Part shown: in pieces, positions 31,709 to 40,096 of the stretch | Numbering within the stretch: position 1 is the first letter of the stretch | How the letters are laid out: every line of letters starts with the position of its first letter | Source of the DNA: Hydrogenophaga intermedia | GTDB lineage: Bacteria > Pseudomonadota > Gammaproteobacteria > Burkholderiales > Burkholderiaceae_C | Direction of reading: 5' to 3' | DNA: 64,000 nucleotides | Assembly: GCF_023715105.1 (NCBI RefSeq) | Contig: NZ_JAMBNO010000006.1 | Coordinates: 145,491-209,490 of the forward strand | Notes under the pieces: generated by a model | Told to the model about the DNA's origin: nothing | The model's database searches: none | What the model saw: only the letters and a program-made list of their open reading frames with translations | Made by a program: the position numbers and the translations under genes

Positions 31709-31810
31709 CGCACGTCTCCTCGCTACGGGATGGCGTGTTTTACACCCGCGCCCCGCGGCACTCAACCGGGAAAGCCACGGCCCGTGGTCGCCCGGACGTC
31801 ACTGCCGCGC

Positions 31811-33685
31811 TCAGCCCGCCGTGCTCAGGCCCTGGGCGTGCAGGCGCGCGTACAGGCCGTCGGCCGCCAGCAGCGCGGCATGCGTGCCCTGCTCGATGAT
31901 CCGGCCATCGGCCAGCACCACCACGCGGTCGGCGTGCTCGATGGTGGAGAGCCTGTGCGCGATGACCAGCGTCGTGCGTCCCTTCATGAGGCGCGCCAGC
32001 GCCTCCTGCACCAGCCGCTCGGACTCGTTGTCCAGCGCCGAGGTGGCCTCGTCGAGGATCAGGATGGGCGCGTCTTTGTAGATGGCGCGTGCGATGGCCA
32101 GTCGCTGGCGCTGGCCACCCGACAGCTCGGTGGCGTTGTGCCCCACGTTGGTGTGCATGCCCTGGGGCAGCTTGGTCAACAACTCGCTCAGGTTCGCCGA
32201 TTCGAGTGCGGCGCGTGCGCGGGCCTCGTCGATCTGGTCGTCGGCCGCGCCCAGGGCCACGTTGGCCGCCAGCGTGTCGTTGAGCATCACCACGTCCTGG
32301 CTGACCATGGCGAACTGACGGCGCAGGCTGCCCAGATCCCAGTCGGGCAAGGGCACGCCGTCGAGCGTGACCGAGCCGCGTTCGACCTCCACGAAGCGGG
32401 GCAGCAGGTTCACCAGCGTGGTCTTGCCCGAGCCTGAGGGGCCCACGAAGGCCACCACCTCGCCGTGCCGGATGGTGAGGTCGATGCCGCGCAGCGCGAT
32501 GCCGTTCTCGCCATCGGGTGGGGTGTCGTCCTTGGGGGCGTAGCGCACCCACACGCCTTGCAGCGCGATGGCGCCTCGCGCACGGTCGGTGGTGTGCGTG
32601 CCACCGGACTGTTCATCCGTTTGCTCGATCAGCTCGAGCCCGCGCTCCAGGGCGGCCAGCCCGCGCGTGATCGGCGAGGCGATCTCGGCCAGGTGGCGGA
32701 TCGGTGCGATCAGCATCAGCATGGCGGTGACGAAGGCCACGAAGTTGCCCACCGTCACGCCCGAGGTGGTGCTTTGCCACAGCGCCACCGCCACCACCGC
32801 CGACAGCGCAGCCGAGGCCAGCAGTTGGGTGAAAGGCGTCATCGCGGCCATGGCCACCGTGCTCTTGAGGGCCAGGCGGCGCAAGGCCACGCTCAGCACG
32901 TCGAAGCGTTCGGCCTGACGCTGCTGCGCGCCGTGCAGGCGCACCACGCGGTGGGCCAGGGCGTTTTCTTCCACCACGTAGGCCAGTTCGTCGGTGGCCT
33001 GCTGGCTGGCGCGGGTGAGGCGGTACAGCCGCTTGGAGAGCACGCGCATGATCCAGGCCAGACCCGGGAAGATGGCGATCACGATCAGCGTGAGCTTCCA
33101 GTTCAGGTAGAGCAGGTAGCCCATGAGCGCCACCAGCGTGAGGCTGTCGCGTGCCAGCGTGATCAGCGAGGACACCAGCATCTGCGAGCCGGTCTGCACC
33201 TCGTACACCAGGGTGTTGGAGAGCTTGCTCGCGCTTTGCCGGCTGAACAAGGACAGCTGCGCCGCGTTGAGCTTGGCAAACATGGCCCGGCGCATGTTGA
33301 GCATGCCGGTGTTGGCGGTGTACGAAAGCGCGTACTGCGCCACGAAGGAGGCCATGCCGCGCAGGCCGAACAGGCCCATGAAGGCGACCGGCACCATCCA
33401 CAGCTGAATGCGGCCGTCATTGAAGCCCTCGTCGAGCAGCGTCTTGAGCAACGCCGGGATCATGGGCTCGGTGAGCGCGCCCACCACGGTTGCCAGCGCC
33501 GCGAACACGATGCCTTTGCGCGCGTCGCGGAAGTACGGCCACAGCCGCCGCACGCGCTGCAGCACGCTGCCGGACAGGGGAACGTTGGTGGACGTGTCGG
33601 GGGTCAAGGGCGGTCGGGTTGCGGTCGGGTGCCTGGGTCGGGAACCATCGCGGCGTCGTGCGATCCAGAGCGCCGCGGGGCTCAC
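31811..33685 (-). CDS. msbA: lipid A export permease/ATP-binding protein MsbA
   Basis: This is a half-transporter of the ABC exporter superfamily that flips lipid A-core across the inner membrane. Six predicted membrane helices (within about residues 55-350) are followed by a nucleotide-binding domain with Walker A GPSGSGKTT, signature LSGGQRQRLAIARA, Walker B ILILDEATSALD and H-loop IAHRLST. The start is uncertain. GTG 33685 gives 624 residues, while TTG 33607 gives 598, closer to the family norm; neither has a clear Shine-Dalgarno. It is divergent from tolB. A general lipid/drug exporter is the alternative. Confidence 0.9.
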   Translation of the reverse strand: MSPAALWIARRRDGSRPRHPTATRPPLTPDTSTNVPLSGSVLQRVRRLWPYFRDARKGIVFAALATVVGALTEPMIPALLKTLLDEGFNDGRIQLWMVPVAFMGLFGLRGMASFVAQYALSYTANTGMLNMRRAMFAKLNAAQLSLFSRQSASKLSNTLVYEVQTGSQMLVSSLITLARDSLTLVALMGYLLYLNWKLTLIVIAIFPGLAWIMRVLSKRLYRLTRASQQATDELAYVVEENALAHRVVRLHGAQQRQAERFDVLSVALRRLALKSTVAMAAMTPFTQLLASAALSAVVAVALWQSTTSGVTVGNFVAFVTAMLMLIAPIRHLAEIASPITRGLAALERGLELIEQTDEQSGGTHTTDRARGAIALQGVWVRYAPKDDTPPDGENGIALRGIDLTIRHGEVVAFVGPSGSGKTTLVNLLPRFVEVERGSVTLDGVPLPDWDLGSLRRQFAMVSQDVVMLNDTLAANVALGAADDQIDEARARAALESANLSELLTKLPQGMHTNVGHNATELSGGQRQRLAIARAIYKDAPILILDEATSALDNESERLVQEALARLMKGRTTLVIAHRLSTIEHADRVVVLADGRIIEQGTHAALLAADGLYARLHAQGLSTAG

Positions 33686-33784
33686 ATCTTGTCACGGGCG
33701 CCTGACGAGGCTCCGGTATTATCGACCGGTCCGTCTTCAGGGCACCGGGCGCCGCGCCCCTCACTGCCCGAACCTCCCAACACC

Positions 33785-35101
33785 ATGATCGAACCGACCC
33801 GTCCCCATCCCCAGGCTGGGATGCCGCGCCGGCATGCCCTCGGGCTGGTAGCCGCCATGCCCCTGCTGGGGCTGGCGGCCACGCCCGCCCTGGCGCAGTT
33901 CCGCGTCGAAGTGGCCGGCGTGGGCCTCACGCGCTTCCCGTTCTCGGCCGTCAACTTCCGCGGCAACGACGCGGCCAGCGAGAACATCGCCGCCATTGTG
34001 CGGGCCGATCTCGAGCGCTCAGGGCAGTTCATCTTCGTGCCGCCGCTGGCGGGTGCGCTCGATGAAACCTCGCGTCCCGATCTCGCGCCCTGGCGCGAGC
34101 GCGGCGCCGATTCCCTGCTCACCGGCAGCGTCACGCGCCTGGCCGATGGCCGCTTCGACGTGCGTTTCCGGCTCTGGGACGTGGTGCGCACCGCCGACCT
34201 CGGCGGCCTGAGCTACCCGGTGGCCGCGACCGACCTTCGTCTGGCCGCGCACCGCATCGCCGACTACATCTACGAGAAAATCACCGGCGAGAAGGGTGTC
34301 TTCTCCACCCGCATCGCCTACGTCACCAAGGCCGGCAACCGCCACAACCTGTGGGTGGCCGACGCCGACGGCGAGAACGCCCGCGCTGCGCTCACCAGCC
34401 CCGAGCCCATCATCTCGCCCAGCTGGGCCCCCGGCGGTGGTCAGCTCGCCTACGTTTCGTTCGAGTCGCGCAAGCCCGTGATCTATGCGCACGAGGTGGC
34501 TTCCGGGCGGCGCCGGTTGCTGGCCAACTTCCGCGGCTCCAACAGCGCGCCGGCCTGGTCGCCCGATGGCAAGTCGCTGGTGGTCACGCTCTCACTCTCG
34601 GGCAACGCCCAGCTCTACGCGATGGACGTCAACGGCGGCGAACCCAGGCGCCTGTCGCAGAGCAGCAGCATCGACACCGAACCCGTTTTCAGCGCCGACG
34701 GCCAGCAGATCTACTTCGTGAGCGACCGCGGTGGCTCACCGCAGATCTACCGCATGCCGGCGCAGGGCGGGGGGGCGCAGCGCGTCACCTTCACCGGCAA
34801 CTACAACATCTCGCCTGCGCTCAGCCCCGATGGCCGCTGGCTGGCCTTCATCTCGCGCGTCAGCGGGGCGTTCCGTCTGCACGTGATGGAACTTGCCACC
34901 GGCACCGTGACCGCGCTCACCGAGACCGGCGGCGACGAGAGCCCGAGCTTCGCCCCCAACAGCCGCATGATCATCTACGCCACGCGTGACAAAGGCGCCG
35001 AGGCGCTGATGACGACCACCATCGATGGCCGCATCAAGACGCGTCTGGCGGGCGCCCAGGGCGACATCCGTGAGCCCGAATGGGGCCCGTTCCTGCGCTG
35101 A
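33785..35101 (+). CDS. tolB: Tol-Pal system protein TolB
   Basis: This 438-residue periplasmic beta-propeller links Pal to the TolQRA inner-membrane motor and helps outer membrane constriction. The N-terminal signal peptide ends near ATPALAQF, with an Arg-rich n-region (MPRRHALG). The TolB N-domain covers RVEVAGVGLTRFPFSAV. The propeller blades carry repeats such as PSWAPGGGQLAYVSFES, PAWSPDGKSLVVTLS and PALSPDGRWLAFISR. The tolQRA genes are not in this window. pal and cpoB follow in the same direction. Confidence 0.96.
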   Translation: MIEPTRPHPQAGMPRRHALGLVAAMPLLGLAATPALAQFRVEVAGVGLTRFPFSAVNFRGNDAASENIAAIVRADLERSGQFIFVPPLAGALDETSRPDLAPWRERGADSLLTGSVTRLADGRFDVRFRLWDVVRTADLGGLSYPVAATDLRLAAHRIADYIYEKITGEKGVFSTRIAYVTKAGNRHNLWVADADGENARAALTSPEPIISPSWAPGGGQLAYVSFESRKPVIYAHEVASGRRRLLANFRGSNSAPAWSPDGKSLVVTLSLSGNAQLYAMDVNGGEPRRLSQSSSIDTEPVFSADGQQIYFVSDRGGSPQIYRMPAQGGGAQRVTFTGNYNISPALSPDGRWLAFISRVSGAFRLHVMELATGTVTALTETGGDESPSFAPNSRMIIYATRDKGAEALMTTTIDGRIKTRLAGAQGDIREPEWGPFLR

Positions 35102-35169
35102 CCCCCCGCGCCGAACCACCCCGCAACCGATTGATTCGTTTCCACTTCACCTTCTCCACAGGCAGCACC

Positions 35170-35727
35170 ATGTCCCACTTCTCGTTCCGTCGTTTCAACG
35201 GCCTGCTGGCCACCCTCATCGCGTCGTTCGTCCTTGTGGCCTGCGGCTCCAATGTGCGCCTTGACCAACCCCCGGTCGACGACCGCAGTGGCACCGCGGC
35301 TGGTGGTGCCGGTGCGGCGGGCGGGCAGGGCAGCGGCGTGGATCAACGCGGCGTGGCTGGCGTTCAGGTGCCGGCCACCAGCGGCACCCAGCCCGCGGCC
35401 ATGCAGCGCGTGATCTATTTCGACTACGACAGCTTCGAGGTCAAGTCCGATTCCGCAGCGCTGCTCGAGGCCAACGCGCGCTACCTCAACGCCAACCGCA
35501 ACGTGCGCGTGGCGCTCGAAGGCCACACCGACGAGCGTGGCGGCCGCGAGTACAACCTCGCGCTGGGCCAGAAGCGCGCTGAGGCCGTGCGCCGTGCGCT
35601 GTCGCTGCTGGGCGTGCAGGACGGTCAGATGGAAGCGGTGAGCTTCGGCGAGGAAAAGCCCGCCGTCACCGGCTTCGATGAGTCGGCCTGGTCGAAGAAC
35701 CGCCGCGTGGAAATCACTTACCGCTGA
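35170..35727 (+). CDS. pal: peptidoglycan-associated lipoprotein Pal
   Basis: This 185-residue outer membrane lipoprotein has a signal peptide ending in lipobox LVAC, with the acylated cysteine near residue 22. A Gly/Ala linker follows, then an OmpA-like domain with VIYFDYDSFEVKSDSAALLE and the peptidoglycan-binding EGHTDERGGREYNLALGQKR. Asp and Arg contacts for diaminopimelate are within this stretch. ATG 35170 puts the signal peptide at the N-terminus. Confidence 0.97.
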   Translation: MSHFSFRRFNGLLATLIASFVLVACGSNVRLDQPPVDDRSGTAAGGAGAAGGQGSGVDQRGVAGVQVPATSGTQPAAMQRVIYFDYDSFEVKSDSAALLEANARYLNANRNVRVALEGHTDERGGREYNLALGQKRAEAVRRALSLLGVQDGQMEAVSFGEEKPAVTGFDESAWSKNRRVEITYR

Positions 35728-35735
35728 AACCACCC

Positions 35736-36515
35736 ATGACGATGCTGCGCCCATCCCGTTCGCTCGCTGCCGCCGTGGTGGTGGCTTTCTGCGGTGCGTG
35801 GTCGCCCATGGCGCATGCCATCTTCGGCGACGACGAAGCCCGCAAGGCCATCATCGACCTGCGCCAGCAGGTCGAGACCAACCGGCTGGCCGCCGACGCG
35901 GCCGCCAAGGCAGCGGCCGAGAACGATGCCGGCATCAAGCGCAGCCTGCTCGAACTGGCCAACCAGATCGAGCAGCTGCGCGGCGAGATCGCGCGCCTGC
36001 GTGGCCAGAACGAGCAGCTCGCGCGCGAAGTGGCCGAGCTGCAGCGCGCCCAGAAGGACGTGCAGGCCGGCGTGGATGAGCGGCTGCGTCAGTTCGAACC
36101 GGTGAAGGTCGAGCTCGATGGCCGCAGCTTCACGGCGCAGCCGGCCGAGAAGGCCGAGTTCGAGGCCGCCATGGCCACGCTGCGCCGCTCCGAGTTTCCC
36201 GCCGCCTCGGCGGCCTTCACCGCCTTCCTGCGCCGCCACCCCACCAGCGGCTTCACGCCCGTGGCGCTGTACTGGCTGGGCAACGCGCAGTACGCCGCGC
36301 GTGCCTACAAGGATGCGGCGGACACCCACCAGCGCCTGGTGCGCGAGTTTGCCGACCACCCACGCACGCCCGAGGCCATGCTGGCCCTGGCCAACAGCCA
36401 GGTCGAGCTCAAGGACACCCGGGGAGCCCGCAAAACGCTGGACGACCTGGTGAAGCTGCACCCGCAGAGCGAAGCCGCTGCCGCCGCCAAGGAACGCCTT
36501 GCGCGGTTGAGGTAA
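35736..36515 (+). CDS. cpoB: cell division coordinator CpoB (YbgF)
   Basis: This 259-residue periplasmic protein has a signal peptide ending near MAHAIFGDD, an N-terminal trimerising coiled coil (about 30-115, heptad-like with many Q, E and L), and C-terminal TPR-like repeats (from about 140: FEAAMATLRRSEFPAASAAF, then YWLGNAQYAARAYKDAA). CpoB coordinates Tol-Pal function with peptidoglycan synthesis at the septum. It is eight bases downstream of pal, in the conserved order. Confidence 0.95.
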   Translation: MTMLRPSRSLAAAVVVAFCGAWSPMAHAIFGDDEARKAIIDLRQQVETNRLAADAAAKAAAENDAGIKRSLLELANQIEQLRGEIARLRGQNEQLAREVAELQRAQKDVQAGVDERLRQFEPVKVELDGRSFTAQPAEKAEFEAAMATLRRSEFPAASAAFTAFLRRHPTSGFTPVALYWLGNAQYAARAYKDAADTHQRLVREFADHPRTPEAMLALANSQVELKDTRGARKTLDDLVKLHPQSEAAAAAKERLARLR

Positions 36516-36567
36516 CGCAACCCCGCTGCGGCGGGAGTGCCTGGGCCGCACCTACAATCGCGGCCCT

Positions 36568-37689
36568 ATGGACGATCTTGCTGCCTTTCAATCGCTGAAC
36601 CAGACGGTCCTGTGGGCCGCCTTCGCCGTGGCCGCGGCCTTCGGCTTCATTGCCCAACGCACCCATTTCTGCACCATGGGGGCGATCAGTGACATCGTCA
36701 ACATGGGCGACTGGACCCGCATGCGCATGTGGGGCATGGCGGTGGGCGTGGCCGCCATCGGTTTCTACGCGCTCGGCTGGCTCGGGCTCATCGACACCGG
36801 CAAGTCGCTCTACACCGGCAGTCGCGTGATCTGGCTCTCGGCGCTGGTCGGCGGTGCGCTGTTCGGTTTCGGCATGGTGCTGGCCTCGGGTTGCGGCAGC
36901 AAGACGCTGGTGCGCATCGGCGCGGGCAGCCTCAAGTCGCTGGTGGTGTTCCTGGTGATGGGGCTGGCCGCATTCATGACCTTGCGCGGCATCGTCGGCG
37001 TGGCGCGCAACGCCACGGTCGATCAGGTCAGCTTCGAGATTCCCGCCGGCGCGGCCGTGCCGGCATGGCTCGCCGCGGGGTTCGGCGTGAACATGGCCAC
37101 CGCGGGCCTTGCCTGCGCGCTGCTGCTTGGCGGTGCGCTGATCGTCTGGGCCCTGTGGTCGCGCGACTTCCGCGGCGGCTTTGACAACCTGCTCGCGGGT
37201 CTGGGCATTGGCCTGACCATCGTGGCCATGTGGTGGGTCAGCGGCCACCTGGGCTTCGTGCCCGAGCACCCCGAGACGCTGGAGCCGGTGTACGTCGGCA
37301 GCAACAGCGGGCGCATGGAGTCGCTCACCTTCACCGCGCCGATGGCCTTCGTGCTCGACTGGCTGATCTTCTTCAGCGACACGACCAAGGTGCTCACCTT
37401 CGGCGTGGTCACCGTGGTCGGCGTGGTGGTGGGCTCGCTTGCCTGCGCCCTCATCGAGCACAGCTTCCGTTGGGAAGGGTTTCGCGACACGCAGGACACC
37501 GCGCTGCACCTGGTGGGCGCCGTCTGCATGGGCGTGGGTGGCGTCACCGCGCTGGGCTGCACGGTCGGCCAGGGTCTTTCGGGCTTGTCCACCCTGAGCC
37601 TCACGAGCGCCATCGCGGTAGCCGGCATCATGGCCGGTGCGGTGCTGGGGTTCCGCTTCCAGATGTGGCTGCTGGAGCGCGCAGGTTGA
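36568..37689 (+). CDS. YeeE/YedE-family (TsuA-like) sulfur-compound transporter
   Basis: This 373-residue polytopic membrane protein has about nine to ten helices. It carries the three Cys-containing YeeE/YedE motifs: HFCTMGAISD (about 35), ASGCGSKTLVRIGAGS (about 110) and LGCTVGQGLSGLS (about 330). In characterised TsuA these cysteines relay thiosulfate across the inner membrane; here thiosulfate or another sulfane donor is inferred. TACAAT (36553-36558) lies ten bases before the ATG and could start an almost leaderless transcript. Its stop overlaps the tcdA start. Confidence 0.88.
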   Translation: MDDLAAFQSLNQTVLWAAFAVAAAFGFIAQRTHFCTMGAISDIVNMGDWTRMRMWGMAVGVAAIGFYALGWLGLIDTGKSLYTGSRVIWLSALVGGALFGFGMVLASGCGSKTLVRIGAGSLKSLVVFLVMGLAAFMTLRGIVGVARNATVDQVSFEIPAGAAVPAWLAAGFGVNMATAGLACALLLGGALIVWALWSRDFRGGFDNLLAGLGIGLTIVAMWWVSGHLGFVPEHPETLEPVYVGSNSGRMESLTFTAPMAFVLDWLIFFSDTTKVLTFGVVTVVGVVVGSLACALIEHSFRWEGFRDTQDTALHLVGAVCMGVGGVTALGCTVGQGLSGLSTLSLTSAIAVAGIMAGAVLGFRFQMWLLERAG

Positions 37690-38507
37690 GCCTTGCCGAC
37701 GACGCCTCGTTCGAGCGCCGCTTCGGCGGGCTGCGGCGGCTCTATGGCGTCGAGGGCGCGCAGCGGGTGTTCGACGCGCACGCCGTGGTGGTCGGCATCG
37801 GGGGTGTGGGCTCGTGGGCGGCAGAGGCGCTCGCGCGCAGCGGCGTGCGCCGCCTCACGCTGATCGATCTCGATCATGTGGCCGAATCGAATATCAACCG
37901 TCAAGTGCACGCCACGGATGCCACGCTTGGGCAGGCCAAGGTCGAGGCCATGCGCGAGCGCATCCTCGGCTTTCACCCGGGCATCGAACTCGAGCTGATC
38001 GATGAATTCGTTGACGGCGAGAACTGGCCCGCATTGCTGCACGGGCAGCAGCCCGATGGCGTGATCGACGCTTGCGACCATGTGCGTGCCAAGACCGCCC
38101 TGGCCGCGTGGGCGCGCGATCAGCGCGTTCCCTTCGTGAGCGTGGGCGCCGCGGGTGGCAAACGCCATGCCGAAGCGGTGCAGATCGCCGATCTTGCCGA
38201 TGTCACGCACGACCCCTTGCTGGCGCAACTGCGCTACCGCCTGCGCAAGCACCACGGCGCGCCGCGCGCCGGCGCCATGCAGGTGGCCTGTGTGCACAGC
38301 CGCGAAGCGGTGGCACCGCCCGATCCTTCGTGCGCGCTCGATGGCGGCGACGGTTCGCTCAACTGCCACGGCTATGGATCGGTCGTCACCGTCACGGCCA
38401 CCTTCGGCTTGTGCGCGGCCGGCTGGCTTCTCGACACGCTCGCGCGCAGCGAGCGCAAAAATGTGAACGCCCCTTCAAAAGGGGTTCAAAAGCACGCTAT
38501 AATTTGA
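37686..38507 (+). CDS. tcdA: tRNA threonylcarbamoyladenosine dehydratase
   Basis: This 273-residue E1-like adenylating enzyme cyclises t6A37 of tRNA to ct6A. The Rossmann nucleotide site is VVVGIGGVGSWAAEALARSG, with catalytic Arg/Asp region LIDLDHVAESNINRQVHAT. The substrate-side DACDHVRAKTALAAW and GSLNCHGYGSVV follow. The TTG start at 37686 overlaps the transporter stop (TTGA) and gives the usual length; the longer upstream frame is antisense shadow. The last codons overlap the promoter of the downstream tRNA-Lys. Confidence 0.94.
   Translation: MSLADDASFERRFGGLRRLYGVEGAQRVFDAHAVVVGIGGVGSWAAEALARSGVRRLTLIDLDHVAESNINRQVHATDATLGQAKVEAMRERILGFHPGIELELIDEFVDGENWPALLHGQQPDGVIDACDHVRAKTALAAWARDQRVPFVSVGAAGGKRHAEAVQIADLADVTHDPLLAQLRYRLRKHHGAPRAGAMQVACVHSREAVAPPDPSCALDGGDGSLNCHGYGSVVTVTATFGLCAAGWLLDTLARSERKNVNAPSKGVQKHAII
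38474..38503 (+). promoter_or_regulatory. promoter of tRNA-Lys
   Basis: A perfect -10 TATAAT (38498-38503) and a -35-like TTCAAA (38474-38479) are 18 bp apart, and the mature tRNA starts 42 bases later. The promoter sits in the last codons of tcdA. A small hairpin (CCCCTT / AAGGGG, 38470-38484) overlaps the -35 region. Confidence 0.7.
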
Positions 38508-38545
38508 GGCTTCGCAGCGTGCTAACAGCAAGCGGCGAAGAGTGT

Positions 38546-38621
38546 GGGACGTTAGCTCAGTTGGTAGAGCAGCGGACTTTTAATCCGTTGGTCGGCAGTT
38601 CGAGCCTGCCACGTCCTACCA
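38546..38621 (+). tRNA. tRNA-Lys (anticodon TTT)
   Basis: This 76-nt gene has the full cloverleaf. The acceptor GGGACGT pairs with ACGTCCT (first pair G-U). The D arm is AGCTCAGTTGGTAGAGC and the anticodon stem GCGGA/TCCGT. The loop CTTTTAA has anticodon TTT at 38579-38581, and the T arm is GGCAGTTCGAGCCTGCC. The CCA end is encoded (38619-38621). Confidence 0.97.
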
Positions 38622-38629
38622 CCAACAAG

Positions 38630-38661
38630 AAGGCCCTGGTCGCAAGACCAGGGCCTTTTTC
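38630..38661 (+). terminator. Rho-independent terminator of tRNA-Lys
   Basis: A 12-bp perfect stem (AAGGCCCTGGTC / GACCAGGGCCTT) with loop GCAA is followed by TTT, eight bases after the tRNA. Its T tract is the target-site duplication of the adjacent ISL3 element. Confidence 0.9.
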
Positions 38662-38663
38662 TT
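38656..38663. repeat. left target-site duplication of the ISL3 element
   Basis: The 8-bp TTTTTCTT directly abuts the left inverted repeat and is repeated exactly at 39968-39975 on the other side. Eight-base duplications are the rule for ISL3. Confidence 0.9.
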
Positions 38664-39967
38664 GGTTCATCGAGGAATTCCGGGGAACGCGGCGCGGATC
38701 TTGAGGAAGAAGTACTCCTCATCGCGGTAGCCATAGGCTCGGCGCTTGATGACCTTGATGGTGTTGTTGATGCCCTCGACCACGCTGGTGTTGAGCGGGT
38801 GTCGACAACGAGCCAGGATGCCATGCCAATAGCCCTGCAGCCGCTTGGCAAAGAGCTGTAAGGCGGGAATGGCGCTTTGCTCGGCCTGCTCGCACCATTG
38901 CTCCCAGGCCCGCGTGGCCCAGGCGGGTTTGCGGTAGAACCACAGCCGCTTGAGTTCGTCGCGCAGCAGGTACACGCACAGCAGGGGCTCATTGGCCGCC
39001 AGCAACTCCTGCAACCGCACCGACTGCTCGGGCTGCAGGTGGGTGCGATTGCGCAGCAGCAGCCAGCGGCTGGACTTCAAGACCCGCCGAGCCGGCCGGT
39101 CATGGCGCAGCCGGTTGGCCTGATCTACCCGGACCCGGTCGATCACCTCCCTGCCGTACTTGGCCACGACATGGAACAAGTCGTAGACCACCTCGGCCTG
39201 AGGGCAATGCGCCTTGATCTCCAGTTCGTAGGCCGTTGTCATGTCGATGGCCACAGCCTCTATGCGCTGGGCCACGCCCGCAGGCAACTGCTCAAAGAAG
39301 GCTCTGGCCGTCTCGCGTGAGCGCCCCGGCCCGATCCACAGCACCTGTCGCGATATCGGATCGACCACCACCGTCGCGTAGCGATGGCCCTTGTGCAGGG
39401 CAAACTCGTCCATCGCCAGGTAACGGATGGCCGCCCAGTCAGGCTCGGCAACACTGGCTTGCAAGCGCACCTTGTCGATCGACTTGACCGTGTGCCAGCC
39501 CAGGTCGAAGAACGCAGCCACCGCCTGCACATTGCTGGAGCGCAGCAGCTTCTCGCACGCATCGGCAAATCGCTGCGTGACCCTCTGGTAGCGCCCCAGC
39601 CAATCGAGCTTCTCCAGTTGGGGGCCCCCGCAGCGCTCGCACATCACCCTGCGACGCGGCACATGCAGAACCACCCGGTACTCGAACAACGGCAGATCGC
39701 GTACCCGACGCACCGTTGTCTCGTGTACCTGTGAGCAGCGCGTACCGCATCGCTCGCAGAGCATGACCTTGCTCACCGGCCTGAGGTACAGCGACAGCGT
39801 GTGTCCTTCCTCCTGCGGCCACTCCACCTGCTCGAGCTGGTAGCCCTTCCAGCACCCCAGTGTCTGCAGCGTCTTGCGATCCAGCATGCCCCTCCCCATA
39901 GCTTGTCAATGCAGACCTCAGCATAGGAGAGACGCACCCTTCAGTCCCCGAAAATCTCCGATGAACC
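38664..39967 (-). mobile_element. complete ISL3-family insertion sequence
   Basis: This 1304-bp element has 22-bp terminal inverted repeats (38664-38685 and 39946-39967) that match at 18 of 22 positions and begin GGTTCATCG. It carries a single transposase gene on the minus strand and is flanked by perfect 8-bp direct repeats. All features are intact, so the insertion may be recent and the element active. It landed in the T tract of the tRNA-Lys terminator. Confidence 0.93.
38667..39887 (-). CDS. ISL3-family transposase
   Basis: This DDE transposase of about 406 residues has an N-terminal zinc-binding region with CERCGTRC and CERCGGPQ, and an HTH (SSNVQAVAAFFDLGWHTVKS). The catalytic segments are LAMDEFALHKGHRYATVV (first Asp), AVAIDMTTAYELEIKAH (second Asp) and NTSVVEGINNTIKVIKRRAY (Glu). 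Its stop codon lies inside the left inverted repeat. The ATG at 39887 follows GGGGAGGGG; an ATG twelve bases earlier is possible. Full length for the family, with no frameshift. Confidence 0.95.
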   Translation of the reverse strand: MLDRKTLQTLGCWKGYQLEQVEWPQEEGHTLSLYLRPVSKVMLCERCGTRCSQVHETTVRRVRDLPLFEYRVVLHVPRRRVMCERCGGPQLEKLDWLGRYQRVTQRFADACEKLLRSSNVQAVAAFFDLGWHTVKSIDKVRLQASVAEPDWAAIRYLAMDEFALHKGHRYATVVVDPISRQVLWIGPGRSRETARAFFEQLPAGVAQRIEAVAIDMTTAYELEIKAHCPQAEVVYDLFHVVAKYGREVIDRVRVDQANRLRHDRPARRVLKSSRWLLLRNRTHLQPEQSVRLQELLAANEPLLCVYLLRDELKRLWFYRKPAWATRAWEQWCEQAEQSAIPALQLFAKRLQGYWHGILARCRHPLNTSVVEGINNTIKVIKRRAYGYRDEEYFFLKIRAAFPGIPR

Positions 39968-39975
39968 TTTTTCTT
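39968..39975. repeat. right target-site duplication of the ISL3 element
   Basis: TTTTTCTT is an exact copy of 38656-38663, bordering the right inverted repeat. Confidence 0.9.
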
Positions 39976-40096
39976 TGCGGTATCGGGCCTGGCCAGCATG
40001 CACGCTTGGGCGATGCGTTCTGGCGGTGCCGCGCTATGCTTCACGTGGCTGCCCGGGTGGGGCGGCATGGCGGGATACCGCCCAGGAGGAGAACGA

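Noticed and set aside
32465..33784. N-terminal extension of tolB by 440 codons
   Set aside because: It is antisense to msbA; the signal peptide marks the true start at 33785.
36521..36535. Terminator after cpoB
   Set aside because: A short CCCGC/GCGGG stem is visible but no T tract follows, so termination cannot be supported.
38470..38484. Hairpin CCCCTT/AAGGGG as a tcdA terminator
   Set aside because: It lies inside the last tcdA codons, has no T run, and overlaps the -35 region of the tRNA promoter.
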